The notes below the pieces were generated by a model. It was not told where the DNA came from. It did not search any database and saw only the letters and a program-made list of their open reading frames with translations. Position numbers and translations under genes: made by a program. DNA of 26,522 nucleotides from JBBSZK01 sp964354995 (GTDB taxonomy: Archaea > Nanobdellota > Nanobdellia > Pacearchaeales > GW2011-AR1). Of this stretch, positions 19,651 to 26,522 are shown in pieces (positions within the stretch are counted from its first letter, which is position 1; each line of letters opens with the position of its first letter). The stretch is taken from assembly GCA_964354995.1 (NCBI GenBank), contig CAYHBQ010000008.1, forward strand, positions 1 to 26,522. Direction: 5' to 3'.

Positions 19651-20775
19651 ATGGAACAAACACACGAAAATACGCAACAAACCTCTGAAGGAGAAGAACA
19701 GAAAAAAGAAGTGCAAAGAAGAATAATAGAACTGCCCGACATAACAAATGCAGGAAAAGTTACCGAACAAGAATTTTTTGATATAATCCGCCTCGTCTCG
19801 CCAGGAACTGGATTCAGAACCGCGTTAGAAGGAATAGTTAAAATAGGCAAAGGCGCATTACTAGTCGTCGAAAACGAATTTACAGACCCGCTTATCGACG
19901 GAGGATTCAAATTAAATTGCAAGTTCACACCACAAAAGCTAATGGAATTGTCAAAAATGGATGGAGCCATTGTTCTCTCAAAAGACATGAAAAAGATAAT
20001 GCACGCAAATGTATTATTGACTCCCGATAGTAGAATACGAACGAATGAAACCGGTACGCGACACAAGGCTGCAGAAAGAACTGCAAAAATGACGGGTGCC
20101 CTCGTTATAGCAGTCTCTGAAAGAAAAAATGAAATAAATGTGTATTACAAGAACCTGAAACACACACTCGTAAACAGCAATGAACTGCTCCGAAAAGCAA
20201 ACGAGCAAGTACAGATATTAGAAAAACAGAGAGAACTTTTTGAAAAGTATAAAGAACGGCTTGATAGATTCGAGCTTCAAAACTACCACACGTTGCATCA
20301 TGCGCTACGCATCATACAAAAAGGAACTCTTATACAAAAGATAAGCGGCGAAATTCAAAAAGTAGTTGTTGAACTCGGTAAAGAAGGCCTATTACTTAAG
20401 ACGCGAATACGCGAATTGCTCAAGGGGGTAATCGAAGAAACTGATTTAACAATAGCAGATTACACAAAACTCGACGTGAAAAAATCACGTACCTTGCTCA
20501 AATCATTAAGTTACGAAGAAGTACTTGATGAAGAAAATATCCTTAAAGCGCTTGCCTACGAAAACCCCTTACAGCAACGGCCCATAAAGGGATGGCGTAT
20601 TCTGAACAAAACACTTCTCACCGATGCGGAAATAGCGCATCTCGTAAAAGAAGCGGGAAGTCTTGGAAAAGCAATAAACGCAAATATCAGTTACTACAAA
20701 GGAATACTGGGAGAAGAACGCGCAAATATGTTCAAAGAGGATATAGAGCGCCTCAAGTTAACTCATACGTATTAA
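19651..20775 (+). CDS. disA: Diadenylate cyclase, DisA type
   Basis: A 374-residue enzyme that condenses two ATP into cyclic di-AMP. After a charged N-terminal tail, the DAC domain (about 40-165) shows the active-site block MDGAIVLSKD (103-112) and GTRHKAAERTAKMTGALVIAVSER (135-158). The third residue of the RHR motif is Lys here. A helical spine follows (about 180-290). The C-terminus (about 312-374) looks like DisA's tandem helix-hairpin-helix (GWRILNKTLLTDAEIAHLVKE; GILGEERANMFKEDIERL), which in bacteria binds branched DNA. So this is the DNA-scanning DisA architecture, not the archaeal DacZ form. TATA-like stretches at 19610-19617 and 19619-19626, and GAGG before the ATG, support the start. 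Confidence 0.88.
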   Translation: MEQTHENTQQTSEGEEQKKEVQRRIIELPDITNAGKVTEQEFFDIIRLVSPGTGFRTALEGIVKIGKGALLVVENEFTDPLIDGGFKLNCKFTPQKLMELSKMDGAIVLSKDMKKIMHANVLLTPDSRIRTNETGTRHKAAERTAKMTGALVIAVSERKNEINVYYKNLKHTLVNSNELLRKANEQVQILEKQRELFEKYKERLDRFELQNYHTLHHALRIIQKGTLIQKISGEIQKVVVELGKEGLLLKTRIRELLKGVIEETDLTIADYTKLDVKKSRTLLKSLSYEEVLDEENILKALAYENPLQQRPIKGWRILNKTLLTDAEIAHLVKEAGSLGKAINANISYYKGILGEERANMFKEDIERLKLTHTY

Positions 20776-20828
20776 AGACCTCGTTAAAAGCTCTAAAGCT
20801 TTAAAAACCCCAAAATATAAGGACTCTC

Positions 20829-20945
20829 ATGAAAAGATCCTCTCGACGTTGGAAGAAAAAGCGTCAAATGCGGTGGAAATGGCAACGTAAGCGATTACGC
20901 AAAGAAAAGCGTAGACGACGCATGCACCGAGCACGTACCGCATAA
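20829..20945 (+). CDS. rpl41e: Ribosomal protein eL41 (L41e) with N-terminal extension
   Basis: A 38-codon gene. The last 25 residues, from an internal ATG at 20868, have the exact length and style of L41e: MRWKWQRKRLRKEK, then RRRRMHRART, nearly all Arg/Lys. A TATA box (TTTAAAAA, about 20800-20807) is 25 bases before the outer ATG at 20829, so the outer start is probably used, adding 13 basic residues (MKRSSRRWKKKRQ). L41e sits at the ribosomal subunit interface. Either start is possible; the composition and length leave few alternatives. Confidence 0.8.
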   Translation: MKRSSRRWKKKRQMRWKWQRKRLRKEKRRRRMHRARTA

Positions 20946-20980
20946 AAAGGCATATAGTGCCCATCTAAACACCATAATCC

Positions 20981-20988
20981 TTATAAAA
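20981..20988 (+). promoter_or_regulatory. TATA box of rfcS-rfcL
   Basis: TTATAAAA is centred 26-27 bases before the rfcS ATG. Confidence 0.65.
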
Positions 20989-21010
20989 AGACATTCCCGA
21001 AATCATCCGT

Positions 21011-21979
21011 ATGACCCAGACAGATATCTGGACCGAACGATATCGTCCAGGCACATTTGAAGAGGTGGTCGGACAACAGGAAATTGTCAAGCGCGTCAAA
21101 TCCCTTGTCCAAGCCATGAATATCCCTCACTTATTGTTTGCAGGACCCGCCGGTACCGGAAAGTCAACACTCGCACTTATAGTAGTGAAACAACTATTCG
21201 GAGAAAACTGGAAGCAGAATTATATTGAATTAAACGCATCTGACGAACGAGGAATTGAGGTCGTTCGTCAAAAGGTCAAAGATTTCGCACGAACAAAAGC
21301 ACTGGGTAACGTACCCTTCAAAGTTATTTTTCTCGATGAAGCGGATGCATTAACACGAGAAGCGCAACAAGCATTGCGTCGAACCATGGAAAATTACACA
21401 AACACTTGCCGATTTATCATGTCATGCAACTATTCAAGTAAGATCATAGATCCTATCCAATCGCGATGTGTCGTGTTCAGATTTAGATTACTTGAAAAGA
21501 AAGACATCGCTTCGGTTATAAAACGCATTGCCGAAAAAGAAAAATTAAAATTATCGGACGATGTATTCGATGTACTTTATGAATCAAGCGAAGGAGACTG
21601 CCGTCGGGCAATCAATCTCCTACAGGCTACCGCTTCGATATCTTTAGACATCAACGCAGAAATGATTAATATTATCGCTTCATCTTCAAAACCTACTAAT
21701 GTCAAAGTAGTGCTTGACTATGCGCTTGCAGGCGATTTTCCTAATGCTCGTGAGAAACTACTTGATGTTATGTTAAAAGACAGCGTCTCAGGGACGGATA
21801 TTGTAAAGGCTATTCAAAAAGAGATATGGTTGCTCAATATCGAACCTGAATTAAAAGTAAAACTTACTGAAAAGACGGGAGAGATAGAGTTCAGAATGGT
21901 TGAAGGCAGCGATGAATTTGTTCAACTACAATCTTTGCTCGCCTCTTTCGTATTGGCAGGCAAACTAAACAAGCTATGA
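21011..21979 (+). CDS. rfcS: Replication factor C small subunit
   Basis: A 322-residue AAA+ clamp-loader subunit that, with RfcL, opens PCNA at primer ends. Seen: RFC box TERYRPGTFEEVVGQ (8-22), Walker A GPAGTGKS (45-52), ELNASDERGI (73-82), Walker B FLDEADAL (107-114), sensor 1 FIMSCNYSSKI (135-145), SRC motif (151-153) and the sensor-2 region GDCRRAINLLQ. No intein interrupts it, though archaeal rfcS often carries one. First gene of a two-gene operon; its stop overlaps the rfcL start (ATGA at 21976-21979). Confidence 0.96.
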   Translation: MTQTDIWTERYRPGTFEEVVGQQEIVKRVKSLVQAMNIPHLLFAGPAGTGKSTLALIVVKQLFGENWKQNYIELNASDERGIEVVRQKVKDFARTKALGNVPFKVIFLDEADALTREAQQALRRTMENYTNTCRFIMSCNYSSKIIDPIQSRCVVFRFRLLEKKDIASVIKRIAEKEKLKLSDDVFDVLYESSEGDCRRAINLLQATASISLDINAEMINIIASSSKPTNVKVVLDYALAGDFPNAREKLLDVMLKDSVSGTDIVKAIQKEIWLLNIEPELKVKLTEKTGEIEFRMVEGSDEFVQLQSLLASFVLAGKLNKL

Positions 21980-23136
21980 GCTCCCTCGCAGAAAAATATC
22001 GCCCAAAAAAATATGCAGAAATGCTCGGGCAAGAAAAGGCAGTAATTGAATTAAAAATATTTCTCAAAGAATTTCCCAAGAAAAAAGCGCTTCTTTTATA
22101 CGGCCCCCCAGGAACAGGTAAAACAACACTCGCACTTGTAGCCGCTCTCGAAAATGAAGCCGAAATATTTGAGCTCAATTCATCGGACCTACGAAATCGT
22201 GCAAAACTTGAAGAAATTCTCAAACCCGCATCGTTACAAACAAGCCTCTTTAAGAAAAATAAGATACTGTTAGTTGATGAAGTAGACGGCGTCACAGGAA
22301 CCGATATCGGAGGTATTCCTGAACTTATCCGCATAATAGAAAAATCTTCACATCCCGTAATCATAACCGGAAACGACGTCTGGCAAACAAAATTAGCCCC
22401 TTTACGCCCGCTCTGCAAAATGGTCGAAATGAAATCACTTACTACCGACGCGATTACCTATCACTTAAAAAAAGTAGCCGATAAGGAAAATATTGCTGAA
22501 AACCCCCATTTCCTACGGCAAGTTGCGCTTAAATCACAAGGCGATCTTCGAGCAGCGCTTAACGACTTTCAGGCGTATTCAATTGATAAAGATTCGCTCA
22601 TTGTGAACCAAGACAAACGGCATCGCGAAGAAAGTATATTCAACATTCTGAAACTGCTTTTTCAAGAACGACAAGATTTTCTTGAGTTATTTGACACCAC
22701 CGACATGTCGCTTGACGAAATACTCCTCTGGATTGAAGAGAATATCCCTCGAGAGTACCAAAACGAAGCACTCCACAAAGCGTACGGTGCGCTCAGTAAC
22801 GCCGATGTCCACCGAGGAAGGATTTATAGACAACAGCACTGGCGATTTCTTATTTATCAGAATATATTTCAAAGTGCGGGAATTGCATACGCAAAAGATC
22901 GCCCCAAGCAGGGATTCACTAAGTATGAACGACCCAAACGCGTACTTAAGATATGGCTCAACAATCAAAAAACGGCAAAGAAAAAGACCATCGCTCAAAA
23001 ATATGCGCGCCTCGTACACTGTTCAATAAAGAGAGTCATGCGCGATTTTGAACTTCTGAAGCCCATTATGCAAAAGTCCGAGGTCCAATCGCAAATGCGC
23101 CTTGAACAAGATGAAATAGATTTCTTAAAACGATAG
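21976..23136 (+). CDS. rfcL: Replication factor C large subunit
   Basis: A 386-residue AAA+ clamp-loader subunit. Seen: EKYRPKKYAEMLGQEKAV (6-23), Walker A YGPPGTGKTT (42-51), FELNSSDLRNR, Walker B LLVDEVDGV (97-105) and GDLRAALNDFQ sensor 2. It is shorter than many archaeal RfcL proteins (about 450-500). The C-terminus ends QDEIDFLKR without an obvious PIP box (QxxLxxFF), through which RfcL usually binds PCNA. Convergent with sod, with one base between the stops. Confidence 0.94.
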   Translation: MSSLAEKYRPKKYAEMLGQEKAVIELKIFLKEFPKKKALLLYGPPGTGKTTLALVAALENEAEIFELNSSDLRNRAKLEEILKPASLQTSLFKKNKILLVDEVDGVTGTDIGGIPELIRIIEKSSHPVIITGNDVWQTKLAPLRPLCKMVEMKSLTTDAITYHLKKVADKENIAENPHFLRQVALKSQGDLRAALNDFQAYSIDKDSLIVNQDKRHREESIFNILKLLFQERQDFLELFDTTDMSLDEILLWIEENIPREYQNEALHKAYGALSNADVHRGRIYRQQHWRFLIYQNIFQSAGIAYAKDRPKQGFTKYERPKRVLKIWLNNQKTAKKKTIAQKYARLVHCSIKRVMRDFELLKPIMQKSEVQSQMRLEQDEIDFLKR

Positions 23137-23137
23137 A

Positions 23138-23809
23138 TTACTTTTTCGCAATAGCCGAACGATAAAGCGCATTCGCCTTCTTCCAATTAACCACGTTCCA
23201 CCACGCCTCAACGTACGCCTTCCGATTCGACGTATGCTTCAAATAGTACGCATGTTCCCACACGTCAAGCCCCAAGAGGGGAATTTTTCCATCCATAATC
23301 GGAGAATCCTGATTGGGAGTCGAAAGAATAGAAAGAGTAGGCGCTGCAGTCTGCGCAAAGGTCTTTCCTCCATGAACCGAAACACACCCTGCGGGAATTA
23401 GGACGAGCCAAGCCCAACCCGAACCAAACTGATTGAGTGCAGCCTCATTAAATTTTGTCTTAAATGCATCCAAACCACCAAAGGTATTTTTGAGAGCGTC
23501 AGCAATGTCTCCAGCAAACACGCGTTCTTTAGCATGGGGTGTCATAATCTCCCAGAACATCGAATGATTCACATGCCCGCCACCGTGATTACGAACCGCA
23601 GTACTAATATCCTCGGGAACTACATTCAAATCAGATAACAGACCCTTAACGTCCTTCTTAAGAAGCGCAGGATGTTTCTCAAGAGCCACATTCAATTTGT
23701 CAACGTACGTCTGATGATGTTTGGTATGATGAATCTCCATCGTTTTCGCATCAATGAATGGTTCAAGCGAATCATACGCATAAGGTAACGCAGGCAAAAC
23801 AAATTTCAT
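23138..23809 (-). CDS. sodA: Superoxide dismutase, Fe/Mn family, Mn-type signature
   Basis: A 223-residue enzyme converting superoxide to oxygen and peroxide. Metal ligands by pattern are H27 (MEIHHTKHH), H82 (NHSMFW), D182 and H186 (DVWEHAYY). GGGHVNH (76-82) and TPNQDSP (164-170) are the combination usual for manganese enzymes; iron forms differ at these places. No signal peptide, so cytosolic. The ATG at 23809 is chosen because a TATA (CTTAAATATT on the minus strand, about 23831-23840) lies 25 bases upstream; a reading 7 codons longer starts inside that promoter. Its presence indicates exposure to oxygen or oxidants. Confidence 0.93.
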   Translation of the reverse strand: MKFVLPALPYAYDSLEPFIDAKTMEIHHTKHHQTYVDKLNVALEKHPALLKKDVKGLLSDLNVVPEDISTAVRNHGGGHVNHSMFWEIMTPHAKERVFAGDIADALKNTFGGLDAFKTKFNEAALNQFGSGWAWLVLIPAGCVSVHGGKTFAQTAAPTLSILSTPNQDSPIMDGKIPLLGLDVWEHAYYLKHTSNRKAYVEAWWNVVNWKKANALYRSAIAKK

Positions 23810-23843
23810 GCACATAAAAAACAAAGTCAATATTTAAGGATTC

Positions 23844-24401
23844 CTATATGCAATGCAATTCGAGGGTAAGTTCCTGAAATCGAGAAGGAATCCTCCCAAC
23901 AAGCGCTCGAACAATCGTATTCGCTGCCGTTTCAAGAGGAGCAATCTGTTCCGTAAACTCAGCAACATTCTTAGGAAGCAAAAGCGGGGGCGCTCCTGTG
24001 TCGCCCAAAAAGAGCGCATATCCTTTAGACGAATCATTCTCAGAGAGAGTACCTGCCGTAATACCGATACAAGGAGAAGGATTATCCGCAGAAGATTTAA
24101 TATAGCCTGCACCAGAACTGCGATCCGTACAAATATAGCACGAACCAAATTCACGAACAAGTGCGGGGAAAACAGGCGAAAAATCTAGATCGTGCGCGCC
24201 ACGCACGAAAAAACCTGCGGTATAAAAAAACCCGTTACGATGATAGGCTGCGCGCGCCCCATGAAGCGGCGGTGGAAGCGGAAGTTCGCGCGTGTTAAGA
24301 ATGAGAGACGTCTCGGAGAAATCAACATCTTCACGCACACCAGAAGGAAACCGTACCAAGCGATCGTGAGCTTCAATAAGATGAGAGAGCACTATACGCA
24401 T
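23844..24401 (-). CDS. Hypothetical protein
   Basis: A 185-residue soluble protein, not recognised. It contains a Pro-rich stretch (RELPLPPPLHGARAAYH), a SCYICTDRSSGAGYIKSS segment with a CxxC-like pair (Cys-Tyr-Ile-Cys), and a hydrophobic core GYALFLGDTG. The ending is helical (about 140-170). The TATA (ATTTATAAGG on the minus strand, around 24422-24432) is about 26 bases before the ATG, confirming the start. It sits between sod and the DsbA-like gene on the same strand, but each has its own promoter, so no shared function is implied. Confidence 0.7.
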   Translation of the reverse strand: MRIVLSHLIEAHDRLVRFPSGVREDVDFSETSLILNTRELPLPPPLHGARAAYHRNGFFYTAGFFVRGAHDLDFSPVFPALVREFGSCYICTDRSSGAGYIKSSADNPSPCIGITAGTLSENDSSKGYALFLGDTGAPPLLLPKNVAEFTEQIAPLETAANTIVRALVGRIPSRFQELTLELHCI

Positions 24402-24452
24402 AGCCCTAACGCAGTAAAAGAGCCTTATAAATATTATAGCAAACGAATAAGA

Positions 24453-25385
24453 TTATGCCGCAAGCTCTGCATCGATAATCTGTTTGAATGCACTAAACGG
24501 CTGGGCTCCAACCAAAGGTTTCCCATTGACGAAGAATGAAGGGGTACCCGAAACACCTAACGATTGACCATACGCAAGCTCCGCATTCACACGTGCCTCG
24601 AAATCACCTTTATCAAGACAACCATCAAAGAGCGCACCATTAAGACCAATTTCACGTGCCCATTTCTTATAATTCTCCACACTCAAACTCTCCTGATTCT
24701 CAAAGAGAGTATCATGCATCTTCCAGAATCCATCATTGCCTTTCTGTGCCTGTGCACAAAGCGAAGCTTCTGCAGCTTTCTGCGCCTCAGCATGGAATCC
24801 AAGCGGGAATTGCATAAAGACTACCTTAACCTTCCCCGTCTTGATATATTGCTCGTCAATCTGTTTGTAGGCATCGGAATAAAAGCGCTCGCAAAACGGA
24901 CATTCAAAGTCAGAAAATTCAACAATAGTGACTGGAGCATTAGCCACACCCTTAACAGGAGCATTTTTAATTTGATTAACATCGATTACAACAGGGGCGC
25001 CACTATCAACCGTATCGGATGCAGGAACAAGATTATCCTCAAGCGTACCATCTAAAGAAATAACCTGAAATGCGAGTTTAGTACCATCGAGCGTAGCATA
25101 CACCGGTACGCTATCTCCCTGATAGTTAACCATAACCTTATACAGACCACTCTCCTCAGCAACAGAATCAAGAGTAACGCCTCCGCCAGTCTGTGCATTC
25201 AGAGCAGTAAGTACCTTCTGACCTACATCATCTGAGCTTACAACTGCCCCCGTAGAAGGACCAGTAGTAGCAATAAAGAGCGCAATAAGGAAAAGAACTC
25301 CTAAAACAAACGTAGAAACCATCCAGGGATTAGCACGGGCGAGCGCAACAAATCGAGGCGCCTGCGCAGTTTCTTTCTCAGCCAT
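24453..25385 (-). CDS. Membrane-tethered DsbA/thioredoxin-fold protein
   Basis: A 310-residue thiol-disulfide oxidoreductase. Residues 22-41 form a membrane anchor. A domain of about 50-120 is followed by a thioredoxin fold: VTIVEFSDFECPFCERFYSD places the redox pair at C162/C165 (CPFC). The large helical insertion typical of DsbA/BdbD follows, then cis-Pro SGTPSFFVNG at about 279-288. Two further cysteines, C210 and C256, fit a structural disulfide. The redox domain should face outward, helping fold cysteine-rich surface proteins such as those at 6436 and 12259. The ATG at 25385 is set by a TATA (GGTTTTTAAAG on the minus strand, about 25406-25416); an upstream 16-residue extension is rejected. 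Confidence 0.88.
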   Translation of the reverse strand: MAEKETAQAPRFVALARANPWMVSTFVLGVLFLIALFIATTGPSTGAVVSSDDVGQKVLTALNAQTGGGVTLDSVAEESGLYKVMVNYQGDSVPVYATLDGTKLAFQVISLDGTLEDNLVPASDTVDSGAPVVIDVNQIKNAPVKGVANAPVTIVEFSDFECPFCERFYSDAYKQIDEQYIKTGKVKVVFMQFPLGFHAEAQKAAEASLCAQAQKGNDGFWKMHDTLFENQESLSVENYKKWAREIGLNGALFDGCLDKGDFEARVNAELAYGQSLGVSGTPSFFVNGKPLVGAQPFSAFKQIIDAELAA

Positions 25386-25481
25386 GCGGAACGTCTGGCA
25401 GCGGTTCTTTAAAAACCTTTGTATAAATGCCATTTAAACAGTAATACCTTTTTGGTGAAATGGTGCCCGCAACGACGAGGA

Positions 25482-25489
25482 TTTATATA
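25482..25489 (+). promoter_or_regulatory. TATA box of the HerA-like gene
   Basis: TTTATATA is centred 25-26 bases before the ATG at 25511. Confidence 0.65.
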
Positions 25490-25510
25490 GGTTTTAATCA
25501 TTTCACCCGT

Positions 25511-26522
25511 ATGCCCTATGATATTATACTCGGAAGAGATTCATCGGACAAAAAGAAGTTTGGAATGAAAGGTCTCGTCAGATTGGGCAAAGGCTATGTA
25601 ACCATGGGCTCGTATACCTCTTTGTCAAACACTATCTGGATGGATATTGCACGCACACATGTAATACTCATTGCAGGTAAACGAGGGTCAGGAAAATCGT
25701 ACACCATTGGAGTGCTCGCAGAAGAACTCGCAAACCTTGAAGGTGAAACCGCGCACAACATTGGTTCTCTTATCTTTGATACTATGGGCATTTTTTGGAC
25801 AATGAAGTTCAAAAACGAAAAAGAAAAAGACCTTCTTGCAAATTGGGAACTCCAAACAAGACCACTACCGGTTCGTGTTCTTGCGCCCGCAGGGAGATTA
25901 CAAGAATACAAAGAAAAAAATATTCCGATAGATGAAACATTCGCGCTAAATGCCGCGGAATTAGACATTGATGATTGGATAACCACCTTCAATCTTACCA
26001 TGACCTCATTAGAAGGCACGCTCATTGCAAGTAGCGTGACTGCCCTGAAAGAAAAAACCGACCGATTCACGCTCAAAGACATTGTATATGCACTCGAAGC
26101 TAACCCGCACGCATCAAAAGAGACTAAAACGGTAGTTCGAGCATTATTTGAAGCAGCAGCCACCTGGGGAATATTCGCTGAGCAAGAAAATAGTACGCGC
26201 ATCAAAGATATGGTCGTCCCCGGACAAACGACCGTACTCGATTTGTCAACGTATAGTGCCACAGGTGCATTTAACGTACGAGCACTCGTTATTGGTCTGG
26301 TATCACGAAAACTATTCGTACAGCGTATGGACGCACGCAAACAAGAAGAAATGCAGGCACTTCAACACGGGGTAGACTATCAGACATATACCCTCGAACG
26401 AGAAGTTCCGCTCATCTGGGTGTTTATCGATGAAGCGCACGAATTTCTTCCCAAAGACGGAAAAACACCGGCCACCGAAGCGCTCGTTCAAATTCTCAGA
26501 GAAGGTCGACAACCGGGCATTT
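25511..26522 (+). CDS. HerA/DUF87-family ATPase (partial, runs off the window)
   Basis: The first 337 residues of an FtsK/HerA-clade P-loop ATPase. Seen: an N-terminal segment, MDIARTHVILIAGKRGSGKS with Walker A AGKRGSGKS (55-63), SLIFDTMGIFW as the following strand, and Walker B VFIDEAHEFLP near 297-307, with the C-terminal arginine-finger part beyond the window. HerA proteins translocate double-stranded DNA and in archaea work with NurA nuclease in end resection; neither nurA, mre11 nor rad50 is visible here. The HAS-barrel of classical HerA is not evident in the short 48-residue N-terminus, so a DUF87 relative in transfer or pumping of DNA is equally possible. Confidence 0.85.
   Translation, partial: MPYDIILGRDSSDKKKFGMKGLVRLGKGYVTMGSYTSLSNTIWMDIARTHVILIAGKRGSGKSYTIGVLAEELANLEGETAHNIGSLIFDTMGIFWTMKFKNEKEKDLLANWELQTRPLPVRVLAPAGRLQEYKEKNIPIDETFALNAAELDIDDWITTFNLTMTSLEGTLIASSVTALKEKTDRFTLKDIVYALEANPHASKETKTVVRALFEAAATWGIFAEQENSTRIKDMVVPGQTTVLDLSTYSATGAFNVRALVIGLVSRKLFVQRMDARKQEEMQALQHGVDYQTYTLEREVPLIWVFIDEAHEFLPKDGKTPATEALVQILREGRQPGI

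Noticed and set aside
21891..22418. Open frame antisense to rfcL
   Set aside because: No recognisable protein features, and it lies entirely opposite rfcS/rfcL coding sequence.
25594..26340. Long open frame antisense to the HerA-like gene
   Set aside because: Ser/Arg-rich, low-similarity translation opposite a gene with clear Walker motifs. A typical shadow frame.
1..26522. CRISPR array, insertion sequence with transposase, or replication origin
   Set aside because: No regularly spaced repeats, no transposase-like gene, and no repeated origin boxes or orc1/cdc6 gene were seen.

Overview
The window is archaeal chromosomal DNA. The evidence is a replication factor C small/large pair, Rpo7-Spt4-S24e-S27ae, archaeal PheST, archaeal UMP kinase next to an RNase P p30-like gene, L41e, a tRNA intron with a bulge-helix-bulge fold, and TATA boxes centred about 25-27 bases before most start codons (mostly leaderless genes). 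The ScpA kleisin style, the short RNase P subunit, surface proteins with a C..DCGG..C cluster and the dense packing suggest a DPANN-type lineage near Woesearchaeota/Pacearchaeota. That placement is inference from gene style, not a phylogeny.

Layout. 1-1600 is mobile-element territory: a HEPN-family (TIGR02391-like) gene fragment, a terminator-like hairpin and a tyrosine recombinase. A 12-base stretch upstream of the recombinase equals the 3' end of the tRNA-Glu found at 19.5 kb. 1640-2975 holds a rhomboid protease and a divergent unknown gene. 3038-3913 holds tRNA-His followed by a roughly 0.8 kb insertion bounded by 16-base direct repeats of the tRNA 3' end. The insertion carries a zinc-ribbon gene and a winged-helix-like gene and separates tRNA-His from hisS. 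hisS then converges on scpA.

6107-7131 contains a strong candidate structured RNA with its own promoter, a membrane-anchored protein with a Kazal-like cysteine domain, and the remnant of an inositol-monophosphatase-family gene. 7132-8412 (minus) is the transcription/translation operon rpo7-spt4-rps24e-rps27ae. 8460-10908 has small unknown genes and two PIN-domain genes. One is divergently paired, through a single near-symmetric TATA box, with an HTH-protein/large-PIN operon. tRNA-Trp follows. 11175-14127 holds a coiled-coil protein plus an orphan secretion-ATPase N-terminal-like domain, convergent with a 622-residue two-anchor surface protein.

14201-18421 is a plus-strand run pyrH-rnp3-pheS-pheT, with tRNA-Thr touching the pheT stop. 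Two tandem small membrane proteins, which look like paralogues, follow. Then come tRNA-Gln with a partial 3' duplication, an intron-containing tRNA-Glu(CTC), a DisA-type diadenylate cyclase, L41e, rfcS-rfcL, a Mn-type superoxide dismutase, an unknown gene, a membrane-tethered DsbA-like protein, and the start of a HerA/DUF87 ATPase that runs off the window.

Most of the core is housekeeping: translation (three synthetase genes, five tRNAs, three ribosomal proteins), transcription (Rpo7, Spt4), replication (RFC) and chromosome structure (ScpA). The accessory signals sit at tRNA genes (His, Gln and possibly Glu), next to the recombinase, and in the 6.2-7.1 kb interval.
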